Positions 25,993 through 34,628 of a stretch of DNA of 64,000 nt are shown here, piece after piece (within the stretch, counting starts at the first letter, position 1; each line of letters starts with the position of its first letter). The translations under genes and the position numbers were made by a program. The stretch spans positions 372,001 through 436,000 of the forward strand of contig NZ_CP044427.1 in assembly GCF_008843165.1 (NCBI RefSeq). The letters run 5' to 3'. The stretch is from Ornithinimicrobium pratense (lineage in GTDB: Bacteria > Actinomycetota > Actinomycetes > Actinomycetales > Dermatophilaceae). The notes beneath the pieces are model-generated. The model made no database searches. It was not told the origin of the DNA and saw nothing but the letters and a program-made list of their open reading frames with translations.

Positions 25993-26972
25993 GGCAGCTC
26001 CAGCAGGTCCAGCGGCGTGAGGTCCTCGCGCACGCCCTGGAAGCTGGGCTGGCGCAGTCGGCCCTCGCCGGGCGTGAGCCCGAGCGAGGCGACGTCGATG
26101 ACCACCTGCGGCTCCAGCCAGGTGGACGCGGTCGCCTCCGCGCGCGGGATCGCCGCGGTGAACGGGTATGGCGCGTCCGGCACCTGCGCCAGCCGCTCGG
26201 CCAGCGCGAGCCCGGTCCGGCCGACCAGCCCGCTGCCAACCCGGCCCGCGTAGACCAGCTGCAGCCGTCCGGCACCGTCCCGCAGCGGCCGACCCTCGAT
26301 GTCTCGCGCGGGCAGCCCCACGTGCACCGCCCCCAGCCGGGTGGCGGTGCCGGTCTGCGCCCGCCAACCGCCGATCACGACGCTCATGGTGTCGCGGTGG
26401 GGGAACTTCAGCCAGTCGGTGGAGCGCCCGCCCTCCAGGTAGGTGGCGGTCCGGCGCTTGCTGACCACGCCCTCCAGGCCCTGGTCTGCCGTCGCGGCGA
26501 GCAGCTCGGCCCCGTCGTCGTACACGGGGGACACGAGCACCCCCGGGACGTCGAGGAGCAGGTCCTCCAACGCTGCCCGGCGGGCCGACCACGGCAGGCC
26601 GGTGAGCTGCATACCGTCCAGGCGGAGCAGGTCGAAGGCGATGTAGGTGGCCGGCCGGGCAGCGGCCAGCTGGGCCGCGACGGTGGGCGAGGCGGTGTGG
26701 ACGCGGTCCACCACGTGCCCGAAGGACGGCCGACCATCGACCATTGCCACTGCCTCGCCGTCCAGGAGGAGGTCCTGGCCCACCCCCGTGATAGCCCTCA
26801 GCTCCGGGAAGGCTGCGGCGATGTCCCGGCCACTACGGGTGAGCAGGCGCAGGCTCCCGTCCCGCACCTCCGCGAGCAGCCGGATGCCGTCCCACTTGAT
26901 CTCGTGCGCCCAGCCCGGGCCGGTGGGTGGTCCGGTCCGGGGGTCACCAGAGGTGGCGAGCATGGGGCGCAT
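25989..26972 (-). CDS. NHEJ ATP-dependent DNA ligase (LigD ligase domain as a separate protein)
   Basis: A 327-residue ATP-dependent ligase that seals ends held by Ku. The nucleotidyl-accepting lysine is Lys26 in HEIKWDGIRLLAEV (KxDGxR motif). Other ligase motifs are LLLDGEAVAM, TYIAFDLLRLDG, LEGVVSKRR and WLKFPH. The C-terminal OB domain ends in ELP. Its start codon is only 18 bases from the divergent Ku start, so promoters for both must be very compact or lie inside the genes. CAGGAT six bases before this ATG is a possible -10. Confidence 0.92.
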   Translation of the reverse strand: MRPMLATSGDPRTGPPTGPGWAHEIKWDGIRLLAEVRDGSLRLLTRSGRDIAAAFPELRAITGVGQDLLLDGEAVAMVDGRPSFGHVVDRVHTASPTVAAQLAAARPATYIAFDLLRLDGMQLTGLPWSARRAALEDLLLDVPGVLVSPVYDDGAELLAATADQGLEGVVSKRRTATYLEGGRSTDWLKFPHRDTMSVVIGGWRAQTGTATRLGAVHVGLPARDIEGRPLRDGAGRLQLVYAGRVGSGLVGRTGLALAERLAQVPDAPYPFTAAIPRAEATASTWLEPQVVIDVASLGLTPGEGRLRQPSFQGVREDLTPLDLLELP

Positions 26973-26990
26973 GGGTCCATCCTGGTGGGC

Positions 26991-27977
26991 GTGAGAGCGA
27001 TCTGGAAGGGTGCCGTGTCGTTCGGGCTGGTCAACGTGCCCGTGCGGCTCTACTCCGCGACCGAGAATCACGACCTGAGTTTCCGACAGGTGCGGGCTTC
27101 GGACGGCAGCCGCGTCCGCTACAAGCGGGTGGCCCAGGCCGACGGTGAGGAGGTGGCCTACAAGGACATCGCCAAGGCCTACGAGACCGACGACGGCAAG
27201 ACCGTGGTCCTCACCGACGAGGACCTGGCCAGCCTGCCCAACCGCAGCAGCAAGGAGATCAGCGTCGACCGGTTCGTGCCTGCCGACCAGATCGACCCCA
27301 TCCTGTACGACAAGGCCTACTACCTGGAGCCGGACGCGATGGGCGCCAAGGCCTACGGACTGCTGCGTGAGGCGCTGCGCGAGTCCGACCGGGTGGCTGT
27401 GGTCACGGTCTCGGTGCGGACCAGGATGACGATGGCCGTGCTGCGGGTCATGGGCGATGCGATCCTGCTGCAGACCCTGCTGTGGCCCGACGAGGTCCGC
27501 GACGCCGGCCAGCTCGACCACCTCGGTGAGGTCAGCGAGCCGAAGAAGGCCGAGGTCGAGATGGCTCGGATGCTGGTGGAGTCGATGGCCGGCGACTTCG
27601 AGCCTGAGGGGCACGTCGACGACTACAAGGAGGCCGTGGAGGCCCTGGTCGCGAGCAAGATCGAGGGCGGCGAGGTCACCGAGAGCCCCGACGCCGAGGA
27701 CGAGCCGGAGTCCGGCGAGGTGGTGGACCTTCTGGCCGCGCTGCAGCGCTCCGTCGACCGGGCCAAGAAGAGCCGTGGCACGGCGGCCGGGTCGGATGCG
27801 GACGAGGAGCAGGAGGAGGACGACGACGCGGAGAAGGAGCAGACGGCCAGCAAGACCCCCGCGAGGAAACCGGCGGCCACGAAGAGCACTGCCACAAAGA
27901 GCACTGCGAAGAAGGCCGCTGCCAAGAAGACGTCCGCGAGCAAGAGCACGTCAAGCCGGGCCAAGAAGGCCGGCTGA
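26991..27977 (+). CDS. ku: Ku homologue, DNA end-binding protein
   Basis: A 328-residue bacterial Ku that forms a ring on double-strand ends and recruits LigD. The N-terminus RAIWKGAVSFGLVNVPVRLYSATE and the core ADGEEVAYKDIAKAYE are diagnostic. From about residue 265 the tail becomes acidic and then turns into Lys/Ala/Thr/Ser repeats (KKAAAKKTSASKSTSS), a basic extension like those that add DNA binding in other actinobacteria. It is divergent from the ligase gene and convergent with nothing. clpC lies 217 bases downstream in the same direction. Confidence 0.95.
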   Translation: MRAIWKGAVSFGLVNVPVRLYSATENHDLSFRQVRASDGSRVRYKRVAQADGEEVAYKDIAKAYETDDGKTVVLTDEDLASLPNRSSKEISVDRFVPADQIDPILYDKAYYLEPDAMGAKAYGLLREALRESDRVAVVTVSVRTRMTMAVLRVMGDAILLQTLLWPDEVRDAGQLDHLGEVSEPKKAEVEMARMLVESMAGDFEPEGHVDDYKEAVEALVASKIEGGEVTESPDAEDEPESGEVVDLLAALQRSVDRAKKSRGTAAGSDADEEQEEDDDAEKEQTASKTPARKPAATKSTATKSTAKKAAAKKTSASKSTSSRAKKAG

Positions 27978-28073
27978 CCGCGGCGCGGTCAGGGCCGCGA
28001 CGATCATTGAACGGGTGCGGGTGGGGACACATGCTAGGTCGTCCAAGGTCGCCACGCCGGGGTCTGCCTGCAC

Positions 28074-28091
28074 GTTGCGCCGGAGGCGAAC
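28074..28091 (+). promoter_or_regulatory. Candidate ClgR operator upstream of clpC
   Basis: GTTGCGCCGGAGGCGAAC contains CGC-N5-GCG (28078-28088) with flanking GTT and AAC. ClgR, an activator of clp genes in Corynebacterium, Streptomyces and Mycobacterium, recognises a CGC-N5-GCG palindrome. It lies 15 bases upstream of the presumed -35 element of clpC, a fitting place for an activator. Confidence 0.5.
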
Positions 28092-28105
28092 ACGACGGCC
28101 CGGGC

Positions 28106-28132
28106 GGAACACGAGCGACCGACGGCGACGTT
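28106..28132 (+). promoter_or_regulatory. Candidate SigH/SigR-type promoter of clpC
   Basis: GGAACA (28106-28111) and CGTT (28129-28132) are 17 bases apart, which matches the GGAA(T/C)-N-CGTT consensus of the oxidative/heat-stress ECF sigma factors SigH and SigR. Transcription would start near 28140, about 55 bases before clpC. Confidence 0.55.
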
Positions 28133-28193
28133 GTGCCCACCAGACGCAACGTAGAGTGGCGTGCAGGACGACTCGGCCGAAGGAGACTCCACA

Positions 28194-30719
28194 ATGTTCG
28201 AAAGGTTCACCGACCGCGCACGGCGGGTGGTGGTGCTCGCGCAGGAAGAGGCGCGGATGCTCAACCACAACTACATCGGGACCGAGCACCTGCTGCTCGG
28301 CCTGATCCACGAGGGTGAGGGCGTCGCCGCCCGGGCACTGGAGTCGCTGGAGATCTCTCTGGACGCCGTGCGTCAGCAGGTCCAGGAGATCATCGGCCAG
28401 GGCCAGCAGAGCCCGACCGGCCACATCCCCTTCACCCCGCGGGCCAAGAAGGTGCTGGAGCTCTCGCTGCGCGAGGGCCTCCAGCTGGGCCACAACTACA
28501 TCGGCACCGAGCACCTGCTGCTCGGCCTCATCCGGGAGGGCGAGGGTGTGGCCGCCCAGGTGCTGGTCAAGCTGGGCGCCGACCTCAACCGGGTCCGGCA
28601 GCAGGTCATCCAGCTGTTGTCCGGCTACCAGGGCAAGGAGACGGCCAGCGCCGGCGTGGGCCCTTCTGGCGGCGCCGAGGGCCAGCAGGCGGGCTCGCTG
28701 GTCCTGGACCAGTTCGGCCGCAACCTGACCCAGGCCGCCCGCGAGGGCAAGCTGGACCCCGTCATCGGGCGGCAGCAGGAGATCGAGCGGGTCATGCAGA
28801 TCCTGTCCCGCCGCACCAAGAACAACCCGGTGTTGATCGGTGAGCCCGGTGTCGGCAAGACCGCCGTCGTGGAGGGTCTGGCCCAGGACGTCGTCCGCGG
28901 CGACGTGCCCGAGACGCTGAAGGACAAGCAACTCTACACCCTCGACCTCGGCGCGCTCGTCGCGGGCAGCCGCTACCGCGGTGACTTCGAGGAGCGCCTG
29001 AAGAAGGTGCTCAAGGAGATCCGCACCCGCGGCGACATCATCTTGTTCATCGACGAGATCCACACCCTGGTCGGCGCCGGGGCGGCCGAGGGCGCGATCG
29101 ACGCCGCCAGCATCCTGAAGCCCATGCTGGCCCGCGGCGAGTTGCAGACCATCGGTGCCACAACGCTGGACGAGTACCGCAAGCACATCGAGAAGGACGC
29201 CGCGCTGGAGCGCCGGTTCCAGCCGATCCAAGTGTCTGAGCCCACGCTCAAGCACGCCATCGAGATCCTCAAGGGCCTGCGCGACCGCTACGAGGCGCAC
29301 CACCGGGTGACCATCACCGACCAGGCGCTCGTCGCGGCCGCCACGATGGCCGACCGCTACATCAACGACCGCTTCCTGCCGGACAAGGCGATCGACCTTA
29401 TCGACGAGGCGGGCGCACGGTTGCGCATCCGCCGGATGACCGCGCCGCCGGACCTGCGCGAGTTCGACGAGAAGATCGCCCATGCCCGCCGCGAGAAGGA
29501 GGCCGCGATCGACGGCCAGGACTTTGAGAAGGCGGCCCGGCTGCGGGACGAGGAGCAGAAGCTCACCCAGGCGCGGGCGGAGCGGGAGAAGGAGTGGAAG
29601 AACGGCGACATGGACGTGGTCGCCGAGGTCGACGAGGAGCTGATCGCCGAGGTCCTCGCCGCAGCCACCGGCATCCCGGTCTTCAAGCTCACCGAGGAGG
29701 AGTCCAGCCGGCTGCTCAACATGGAGGCCGAGCTGCACAAGCGGATCATCGGCATGGACGACGCCATCACCGGCCTGTCCCAGGCGATCCGCCGCACCCG
29801 CGCTGGCCTGAAGGACCCGCGCCGCCCCGGCGGCTCGTTCATCTTCGCCGGCCCCACGGGTGTCGGCAAGACCGAGCTGGCCAAGACGCTGGCCGAGTTC
29901 CTCTTCGGTGACGAGGACTCGCTCATCACCCTGGACATGTCCGAGTACTCCGAGAAGCACACCGTCTCCCGGATGTTCGGCAGCCCGCCCGGCTACGTCG
30001 GCTACGACGAGGGTGGCCAGCTCACCGAGAAGGTGCGGCGCAAGCCGTTCTCGGTCGTCCTCTTCGACGAGGTCGAGAAGGCCCACCCGGACATCTTCAA
30101 CAGCCTGCTGCAGATCCTGGAGGACGGTCGCCTGACCGACAGCCAGGGCCGGGTCGTCGACTTCAAGAACACCGTCATCATCATGACCACCAACCTGGGC
30201 ACCCGCGACATCGCCAAGGGGGTCTCGCTCGGCTTCTCCGCCGGGCCCGACACCCAGAGCAGCTATGAGCGGATGAAGAACAAGGTCATCGATGAGCTCA
30301 AGCAGCACTTCCGCCCTGAGTTCCTCAACCGCGTGGACGACACGATCGTCTTCCCGCAGCTGAGCCAGGCTGAGATCGTCCAGATCGTGGACCTGATGAT
30401 CGCCCGTCTCGACGAGCGGCTCAAGGACAAGGACATGGCGCTGGAGCTCACCCAGGCGGCCAAGGAGCTGCTGGCCAAGAAGGGCTATGACCCCGTGCTG
30501 GGTGCCCGGCCGTTGCGCCGCGCGATCCAGCGCGAGATCGAGGACCAGCTGTCCGAGAAGATCCTCTATGGCGAGATCCGCGCCGGCGAGATCGTCCTGG
30601 TGGACGTCGAGGACACCGGCGGCCGGGACAAGACCTCCGAGAAGGTCTTCACCTTCCGCGGCCAGGAGAAGCCCGCGGAGGTCCCGGACACGCTGCCCGT
30701 GGAGGAGCAGACCGGCTGA
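28194..30719 (+). CDS. clpC: ATP-dependent Clp protease ATP-binding subunit ClpC
   Basis: An 841-residue class I Clp unfoldase that feeds ClpP. It has a duplicated Clp N-domain (two [14 protein letters not shown] repeats), a first AAA+ domain ([21 protein letters not shown]), a middle UVR-type coiled segment ([15 protein letters not shown]) and a second AAA+ domain (GPTGVGKTE). The IGF/LGF-type loops for ClpP contact lie in the last domain (LGFSAG). AAGGAG precedes the ATG at 28194. Upstream elements resemble SigH and ClgR sites. A perfect 16-bp hairpin follows. Confidence 0.97.
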   Translation: MFERFTDRARRVVVLAQEEARMLNHNYIGTEHLLLGLIHEGEGVAARALESLEISLDAVRQQVQEIIGQGQQSPTGHIPFTPRAKKVLELSLREGLQLGHNYIGTEHLLLGLIREGEGVAAQVLVKLGADLNRVRQQVIQLLSGYQGKETASAGVGPSGGAEGQQAGSLVLDQFGRNLTQAAREGKLDPVIGRQQEIERVMQILSRRTKNNPVLIGEPGVGKTAVVEGLAQDVVRGDVPETLKDKQLYTLDLGALVAGSRYRGDFEERLKKVLKEIRTRGDIILFIDEIHTLVGAGAAEGAIDAASILKPMLARGELQTIGATTLDEYRKHIEKDAALERRFQPIQVSEPTLKHAIEILKGLRDRYEAHHRVTITDQALVAAATMADRYINDRFLPDKAIDLIDEAGARLRIRRMTAPPDLREFDEKIAHARREKEAAIDGQDFEKAARLRDEEQKLTQARAEREKEWKNGDMDVVAEVDEELIAEVLAAATGIPVFKLTEEESSRLLNMEAELHKRIIGMDDAITGLSQAIRRTRAGLKDPRRPGGSFIFAGPTGVGKTELAKTLAEFLFGDEDSLITLDMSEYSEKHTVSRMFGSPPGYVGYDEGGQLTEKVRRKPFSVVLFDEVEKAHPDIFNSLLQILEDGRLTDSQGRVVDFKNTVIIMTTNLGTRDIAKGVSLGFSAGPDTQSSYERMKNKVIDELKQHFRPEFLNRVDDTIVFPQLSQAEIVQIVDLMIARLDERLKDKDMALELTQAAKELLAKKGYDPVLGARPLRRAIQREIEDQLSEKILYGEIRAGEIVLVDVEDTGGRDKTSEKVFTFRGQEKPAEVPDTLPVEEQTG

Positions 30720-30739
30720 CCTGCCGGCCGGCGAACGTC

Positions 30740-30774
30740 AGCGGGCCGCATACCCCTTGGGTATGCGGCCCGCT
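30740..30774. terminator. Hairpin terminator after clpC
   Basis: A perfect 16-bp stem, AGCGGGCCGCATACCC against its complement, with a three-base CTT loop. It begins 21 bases after the clpC stop and lies before a convergent gene, so it can serve both. Confidence 0.85.
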
Positions 30775-30817
30775 CGCGTGCGCGCCCGGGGCCCGGCAGC
30801 CGCCGTCGGCACGGGGC

Positions 30818-30859
30818 TAGAACCCGGAGGCGACGGCCCTCGGTTAGAACCCGGAGGCG
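30818..30859. repeat. 27-bp-period direct repeat at the 3' end of the ATP-grasp gene
   Basis: TAGAACCCGGAGGCG occurs at 30818-30832 and 30845-30859. On the minus strand it encodes the final ASGF plus stop. The second copy stays in the same frame, so read-through of the TAA would add eight residues ending again in ASGF before a TAG. Confidence 0.85.
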
Positions 30860-32124
30860 GTGGGGCGGGGGTAGTAGCGGGCGAACTTGCGCACGTGGTT
30901 GGCCTGCTGGACCAGGACGTAGGCGCGGCGGCGCAGGTTGAGGCGTTCGTAGAGCAGCGGGTGGACCGTGCGGCGGCGGGCGGCAGCCAGCACCCGGCGG
31001 CGCAACTGGGGGTCGCGCACGTAGTGCAGCAGCATCAGCGGGGAGACGATGCAGTAGAGGATCTCGCGCATCCCGCGGCGCGGCGCGCGCTGCAGGCCAT
31101 GCACCACGTCGTCGACCACGGCGCCGACGATGTCGGCACCGGCGGCGGTGGCGTAGTAGTTGTTGCGACCCATCCGCGGGTTCATCTCCATAAAGCAGGT
31201 GGTGCCCGTCCGCGGGTCGATCTTGGCGTCGATATTGGCAAAACCCCAGTAGTCGACCTCACCCAGGATCCGTTCGGCCGCATCCATCAGCTCGCTCATC
31301 GGGGTGGTGATCATCGCGGCCGGGTTGCCCAGCGCCATCGGGTGATGCTCGCCCAGGAGCACCTGGGCGGTGGCCATCGCGGTGACGGTGCCGTGCTGGT
31401 CGACGTAGGCCACCACGGAGAGCTGGTGGGTGTCGTCGCCCGGGATCAGCTCCTGCACCAGGAAGTCGTCGCGGTAGCCGGCCTCCGCGAGTGTGCGCGC
31501 CAGCTGGGCCCACTCCTCCGGGGTGTCGAGGAACCAGATCTTGCGGTAGCCGGGAAAGCGCAAGTTTTCGTAGGAGGCGCCGTTGTCCGGCTTGGCCACG
31601 ACCGGGAAGGGGACCTGCACGGGGTCGGGGGCCCAGCCGGGCTCGTCGGCGCCGGCGAAGCTGATCACGCTAGTGCGCGGGGTGGCCAGGCCCAGTCGCT
31701 CACAGATCTGGGCGAAGTGGGTCTTGTCGGCCACCTGCGCCAGGGTCTGCTCGGACAGATAGGGGAAGACGTAGAGCTCGCCCAGCTCCTCGGCGTGCTC
31801 CGCGAACAGCTGGGCGTGCGAGTCGGCGTTGCACAGCAGCAGCAAGGGCACGCTCGGGGACTGCTCGCGCAGCATCCGCCCGCGCGCGAGCAGAGTCGAG
31901 ATGACCTCGTCCCGTCCGCCGTCCGGGGTGAGCTCGACAACGTCAGCGATGCGGGACCAGGCGATGCCACCAGTGACCGCCCGGGCCACGATCGTCGAGC
32001 GGACCCCGTAGGACTCGTGAAAGGCGCGGGCCAGGGCGTAGATGCCCTGGTCGGTGCCCAGCAGCACGGGGTGGAAGGGCGCGGCGGCGGCACCGGTCGA
32101 GCCGGCCCGGGCGGGGGAGGTCAT
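30844..32124 (-). CDS. ATP-grasp carboxylate-amine ligase, candidate cell-wall cross-bridge enzyme
   Basis: A 426-residue ATP-grasp protein. The N-terminal lobe starts PFHPVLLGTDQGIYALARAF. The ATP-grasp core has FPVVAKPDNGASY, FLVQELIPGDDTHQLSVVAY and the metal-binding CFMEMNPRMGRNNYY. ATP-grasp enzymes join a carboxylate to an amine through an acyl phosphate; one known member, Aslfm of Enterococcus faecium, adds D-aspartate to the peptidoglycan side chain. The neighbouring FemAB-type genes suggest a similar cross-bridge role here, but the substrate is inferred. It is divergent from the first FemAB gene. TAGCAT eight bases before its ATG may be a leaderless -10. Confidence 0.72.
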   Translation of the reverse strand: MTSPARAGSTGAAAAPFHPVLLGTDQGIYALARAFHESYGVRSTIVARAVTGGIAWSRIADVVELTPDGGRDEVISTLLARGRMLREQSPSVPLLLLCNADSHAQLFAEHAEELGELYVFPYLSEQTLAQVADKTHFAQICERLGLATPRTSVISFAGADEPGWAPDPVQVPFPVVAKPDNGASYENLRFPGYRKIWFLDTPEEWAQLARTLAEAGYRDDFLVQELIPGDDTHQLSVVAYVDQHGTVTAMATAQVLLGEHHPMALGNPAAMITTPMSELMDAAERILGEVDYWGFANIDAKIDPRTGTTCFMEMNPRMGRNNYYATAAGADIVGAVVDDVVHGLQRAPRRGMREILYCIVSPLMLLHYVRDPQLRRRVLAAARRRTVHPLLYERLNLRRRAYVLVQQANHVRKFARYYPRPTASGF

Positions 32125-32132
32125 GGGTCAGG

Positions 32133-32138
32133 ATGCTA
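32133..32138 (-). promoter_or_regulatory. Candidate -10 element of the ATP-grasp gene
   Basis: TAGCAT on the minus strand, eight bases before the ATG at 32124. Confidence 0.4.
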
Positions 32139-32244
32139 GTTGGGCGCGAAGACGCAGGCGATCCCGGGCAGGGCACGATCCGGTCACGGCCCCCTTAGGC
32201 ACGGACGAACCCCCGGCGCGCAGACGGTCCCGGTCCCGGAGGCC

Positions 32245-32250
32245 TAGACT
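32245..32250 (+). promoter_or_regulatory. Candidate -10 element of the first FemAB-type gene
   Basis: TAGACT is eight bases before the GTG at 32259. Confidence 0.45.
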
Positions 32251-32258
32251 CGGGGACC

Positions 32259-33338
32259 GTGACCTGGCACGTGCACCACATCGGACCGGACGACCGCGGC
32301 CGCTACGAGGACTTTGTGGCCTCGCTCGGGCCGTGCGAGCAGCTGACCTTCTACCACTCCTGGGAGTGGGGCGAGGTCATGGGCGAGCGGACCGCTCGTC
32401 TGGAGCGGGTGGCGCTCGAGCACGACGCAGAGCTGGTCGCCGTCGCGCAGGTCGGGCTGCACGATGACCACGGGGTGGTGTTCTGGTACGCCCCCCGCGG
32501 CCTGGCGATGGACCACTCCGACCCACAGCGGGTGGCGGCGGCCTACGGGGTCCTGCGCGACCACTTCCGCGGCCGGGAGAGTGCCGCCTTCCTGCGGGTC
32601 GACCCGAACGTGCTCCAGGGAGCGCCGGCCGAGGCGGCCCTCGACGCCGCCGGCGGCAAGCGGGCCGCGATCTTCACCCAGGTCGAGCGGTGCTGGGTCG
32701 CCGAGGTGCAGCCCACCCCCGAGGCGCAGCTGGAGTGGCTCAAGGAGCGTGGGCTGAGGAGCAACACCCGTCGGCTGTTCAACAAGTCCCGCAAGGCCGG
32801 CGTCACTGTCCGGGCCAGCGACGACCCCCAGGACCTGGAGACGCTGATCGCCATGCTGCGCGAGCTGGACGCGCGCAAGGGCGGCATCGGCAAGCACGAC
32901 GACGAGCACTACCGGACCCAGTTCGCGCACATGGCGCCGGCCGGGCACCAGAAGGTGTTCCTGGCCGAGAAGGACGGACGGGTCGGGGCGGCGTCGCTGA
33001 TGGCCATCTACGGCCAGGAGGCCAGCTTCCTGCACGGTGCCAGCTCGGCTGAGGAGGACTTCCGCAAGCTCGCGCCGAGCTACCTGCTGCACCTGGAGAC
33101 GATGGCCTGGTTGGCGCAGCACCGGCCCGAGGTGACCCGCTACAACTTCTGGGGCATCGTCTCCGAGGAGAACCGGCGCCCCGAGCACCCGCGGCACGGC
33201 TACTCCGAGTTCAAGCGCGGCTTCGGCGGCTACAAGGTGGAGTACATCCGGGCTCGGGAGTTCGTCTACCGGCCGCTGCGCCGCTCTGCGCTCTACCTGC
33301 TGGAGACCTATCGCACCAAGCGTTACCAGAACGACTGA
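32259..33338 (+). CDS. FemAB-type peptidoglycan cross-bridge aminoacyltransferase (1)
   Basis: A 359-residue protein of the FemX/FemAB GNAT-like family, which transfers amino acids from aminoacyl-tRNA onto the lipid II stem peptide. Family features are QLTFYHSWEWGEVMGERT, LRSNTRRLFNKSRKAGVTVR (the coiled/arginine region), and the C-terminal block RYNFWGIVSE with HPRHGYSEFKRGFGGYKVEY. It acts at the inner face of the membrane. The gene forms a same-direction run with a DegT-like enzyme and a second FemAB gene. Which amino acid it uses (for example glycine, serine or alanine) is not readable from sequence. Confidence 0.88.
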   Translation: MTWHVHHIGPDDRGRYEDFVASLGPCEQLTFYHSWEWGEVMGERTARLERVALEHDAELVAVAQVGLHDDHGVVFWYAPRGLAMDHSDPQRVAAAYGVLRDHFRGRESAAFLRVDPNVLQGAPAEAALDAAGGKRAAIFTQVERCWVAEVQPTPEAQLEWLKERGLRSNTRRLFNKSRKAGVTVRASDDPQDLETLIAMLRELDARKGGIGKHDDEHYRTQFAHMAPAGHQKVFLAEKDGRVGAASLMAIYGQEASFLHGASSAEEDFRKLAPSYLLHLETMAWLAQHRPEVTRYNFWGIVSEENRRPEHPRHGYSEFKRGFGGYKVEYIRAREFVYRPLRRSALYLLETYRTKRYQND

Positions 33339-33417
33339 CGGGTCAGCAGCGTGTCCGGGGCCGCTGCGCAGGAGTAGGCCCGCGTGGTGAGGTCAGGGCG
33401 GTCATGGGACACCTCTC

Positions 33418-33423
33418 TAGACT
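33418..33423 (+). promoter_or_regulatory. Candidate -10 element of the DegT-like gene
   Basis: TAGACT is six bases before the GTG at 33430. Confidence 0.5.
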
Positions 33424-33429
33424 GGCCCG

Positions 33430-34599
33430 GTGAGCTCCGCCAAGACCGAACAACTCTCCGCCGACGTCCGCGTGCAGCTGGCGGGCCTTTCCGGCACCGA
33501 CCCCGCCGACTGGCACCTGGTCTCCAAGGGCCGGCACGCGATGATGCTGGCGATGGCCCAGCAACCGGCCGGTGAGGTGCTGGGCCAGCCGCTGACCTGC
33601 CTGACCGCGGTGGCTCCGGCCATCTCGGCCGGGCACCGGCCCACCTACGCCGACATCGACGCCGACACCCTGGCCCTCGACCCGACCCGGGCCGCCGAGG
33701 CGGTCACGAAGCAGACGCGCGTGGTCGTGGGCCAGCACACCTTCGGCGCCGCGGCCCCCATGGAGGCGCTGCGCGCGCTGCTGCCCGACGGGGTGCTGCT
33801 CATGGAGGACTCCGCGCACTGCCTGGGCGAGATCGCCCGGGGCTCCGACGGGGCGCCGGTAGCCGATGTGTCCATCCACAGCTTCGGCCTGGAGAAAATG
33901 CTGCCCACCCGCACCGGCGCCGCGGTCTGGGTCAGCCCGGACACGGCCGACCGCCCCTGGCACGCTCCGCTCGTGGCGGTCCTGCGCGGTCTGGACGATG
34001 CCGGGCGACGGCAGCGGGTTGCCGACGTCATCTCCCCGCAGGTCCGCCGCGTGGCCCGCAAGCTGGGCGCGCCCGGTGCCAAGGCAGTCGCCCTCGCCGC
34101 CCGGACCGGTCTGGTCGAAGAGGTCATCATGGCCTCCGAGCGGGACGGACACATCGCGGGGACACCGAGCCGGCTCACCGGGTCCGCCCTCACCGCCGTA
34201 GGTCGCGAGCTCCCAGGGCTGGCGGCCTCCCAGCGGCACCGGCGACGGATCGCGGGCATCTACCGGGAGGGACTGGCCGAGGTCGCAGAGGTCACCCGGC
34301 CCGCGGCGCTCGACGCGCCGGAGCGCACCCTCGTGCGCTACCCCATACTCCTGCCCTCCGTTGCGCAGGCGCAGGCCTGCTTCACCGCCCTCCAGAAGGC
34401 GGGCCTGGTGCCGGGCCTGTGGTACCGCCCCCTGCTCTTCCCTGGGCCGACCGACCCCGCGCCGTTCGCCTACGACCCGGCCACCTGCCCGGTCGCCGAG
34501 GACGTCAGCAGCCGGATCCTCAACCTGCCCACCGCGCCGTTCGTCACCGAGGAGATGGCCCGCCGCGCAGTGACGGTCGTCGGCGACCACGCGCGGTGA
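33430..34599 (+). CDS. DegT/DnrJ/EryC1-like PLP-dependent enzyme
   Basis: A 389-residue fold-type I PLP protein of the DegT/DnrJ/EryC1/StrS kind. The likely Schiff-base lysine is Lys156 in VSIHSFGLEKMLPTRTGAAVWV, and the cofactor-ring aspartate is in LLMEDSAHCLGE. The family's usual GxGG after the lysine is RTGAA here, so it is a divergent member. DegT enzymes are normally sugar aminotransferases, but no sugar genes are nearby. Lying between two FemAB-type genes, it might supply or modify an amino acid for the cross-bridge. This role is inference. Confidence 0.72.
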   Translation: MSSAKTEQLSADVRVQLAGLSGTDPADWHLVSKGRHAMMLAMAQQPAGEVLGQPLTCLTAVAPAISAGHRPTYADIDADTLALDPTRAAEAVTKQTRVVVGQHTFGAAAPMEALRALLPDGVLLMEDSAHCLGEIARGSDGAPVADVSIHSFGLEKMLPTRTGAAVWVSPDTADRPWHAPLVAVLRGLDDAGRRQRVADVISPQVRRVARKLGAPGAKAVALAARTGLVEEVIMASERDGHIAGTPSRLTGSALTAVGRELPGLAASQRHRRRIAGIYREGLAEVAEVTRPAALDAPERTLVRYPILLPSVAQAQACFTALQKAGLVPGLWYRPLLFPGPTDPAPFAYDPATCPVAEDVSSRILNLPTAPFVTEEMARRAVTVVGDHAR

Positions 34600-34616
34600 C
34601 CCGCCGGTCGCGGGGA

Positions 34617-34622
34617 TAGGTT
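34617..34622 (+). promoter_or_regulatory. Candidate -10 element of the second FemAB-type gene
   Basis: TAGGTT is six bases before the GTG at 34629. Confidence 0.45.
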
Positions 34623-34628
34623 GGACCG

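Noticed and set aside
28088..28113. Further copies of the tilS repeat upstream of clpC (two GAACACG)
   Set aside because: Only seven bases match and the spacing is 19, not 22. One of them is explained better by the SigH-type -35 element.
27951..30308. A 785-codon open frame on the minus strand opposite clpC
   Set aside because: It mirrors the clpC codons, has leucine/aspartate/valine-biased composition without any domain, and clpC is certain. It is a high-GC shadow.
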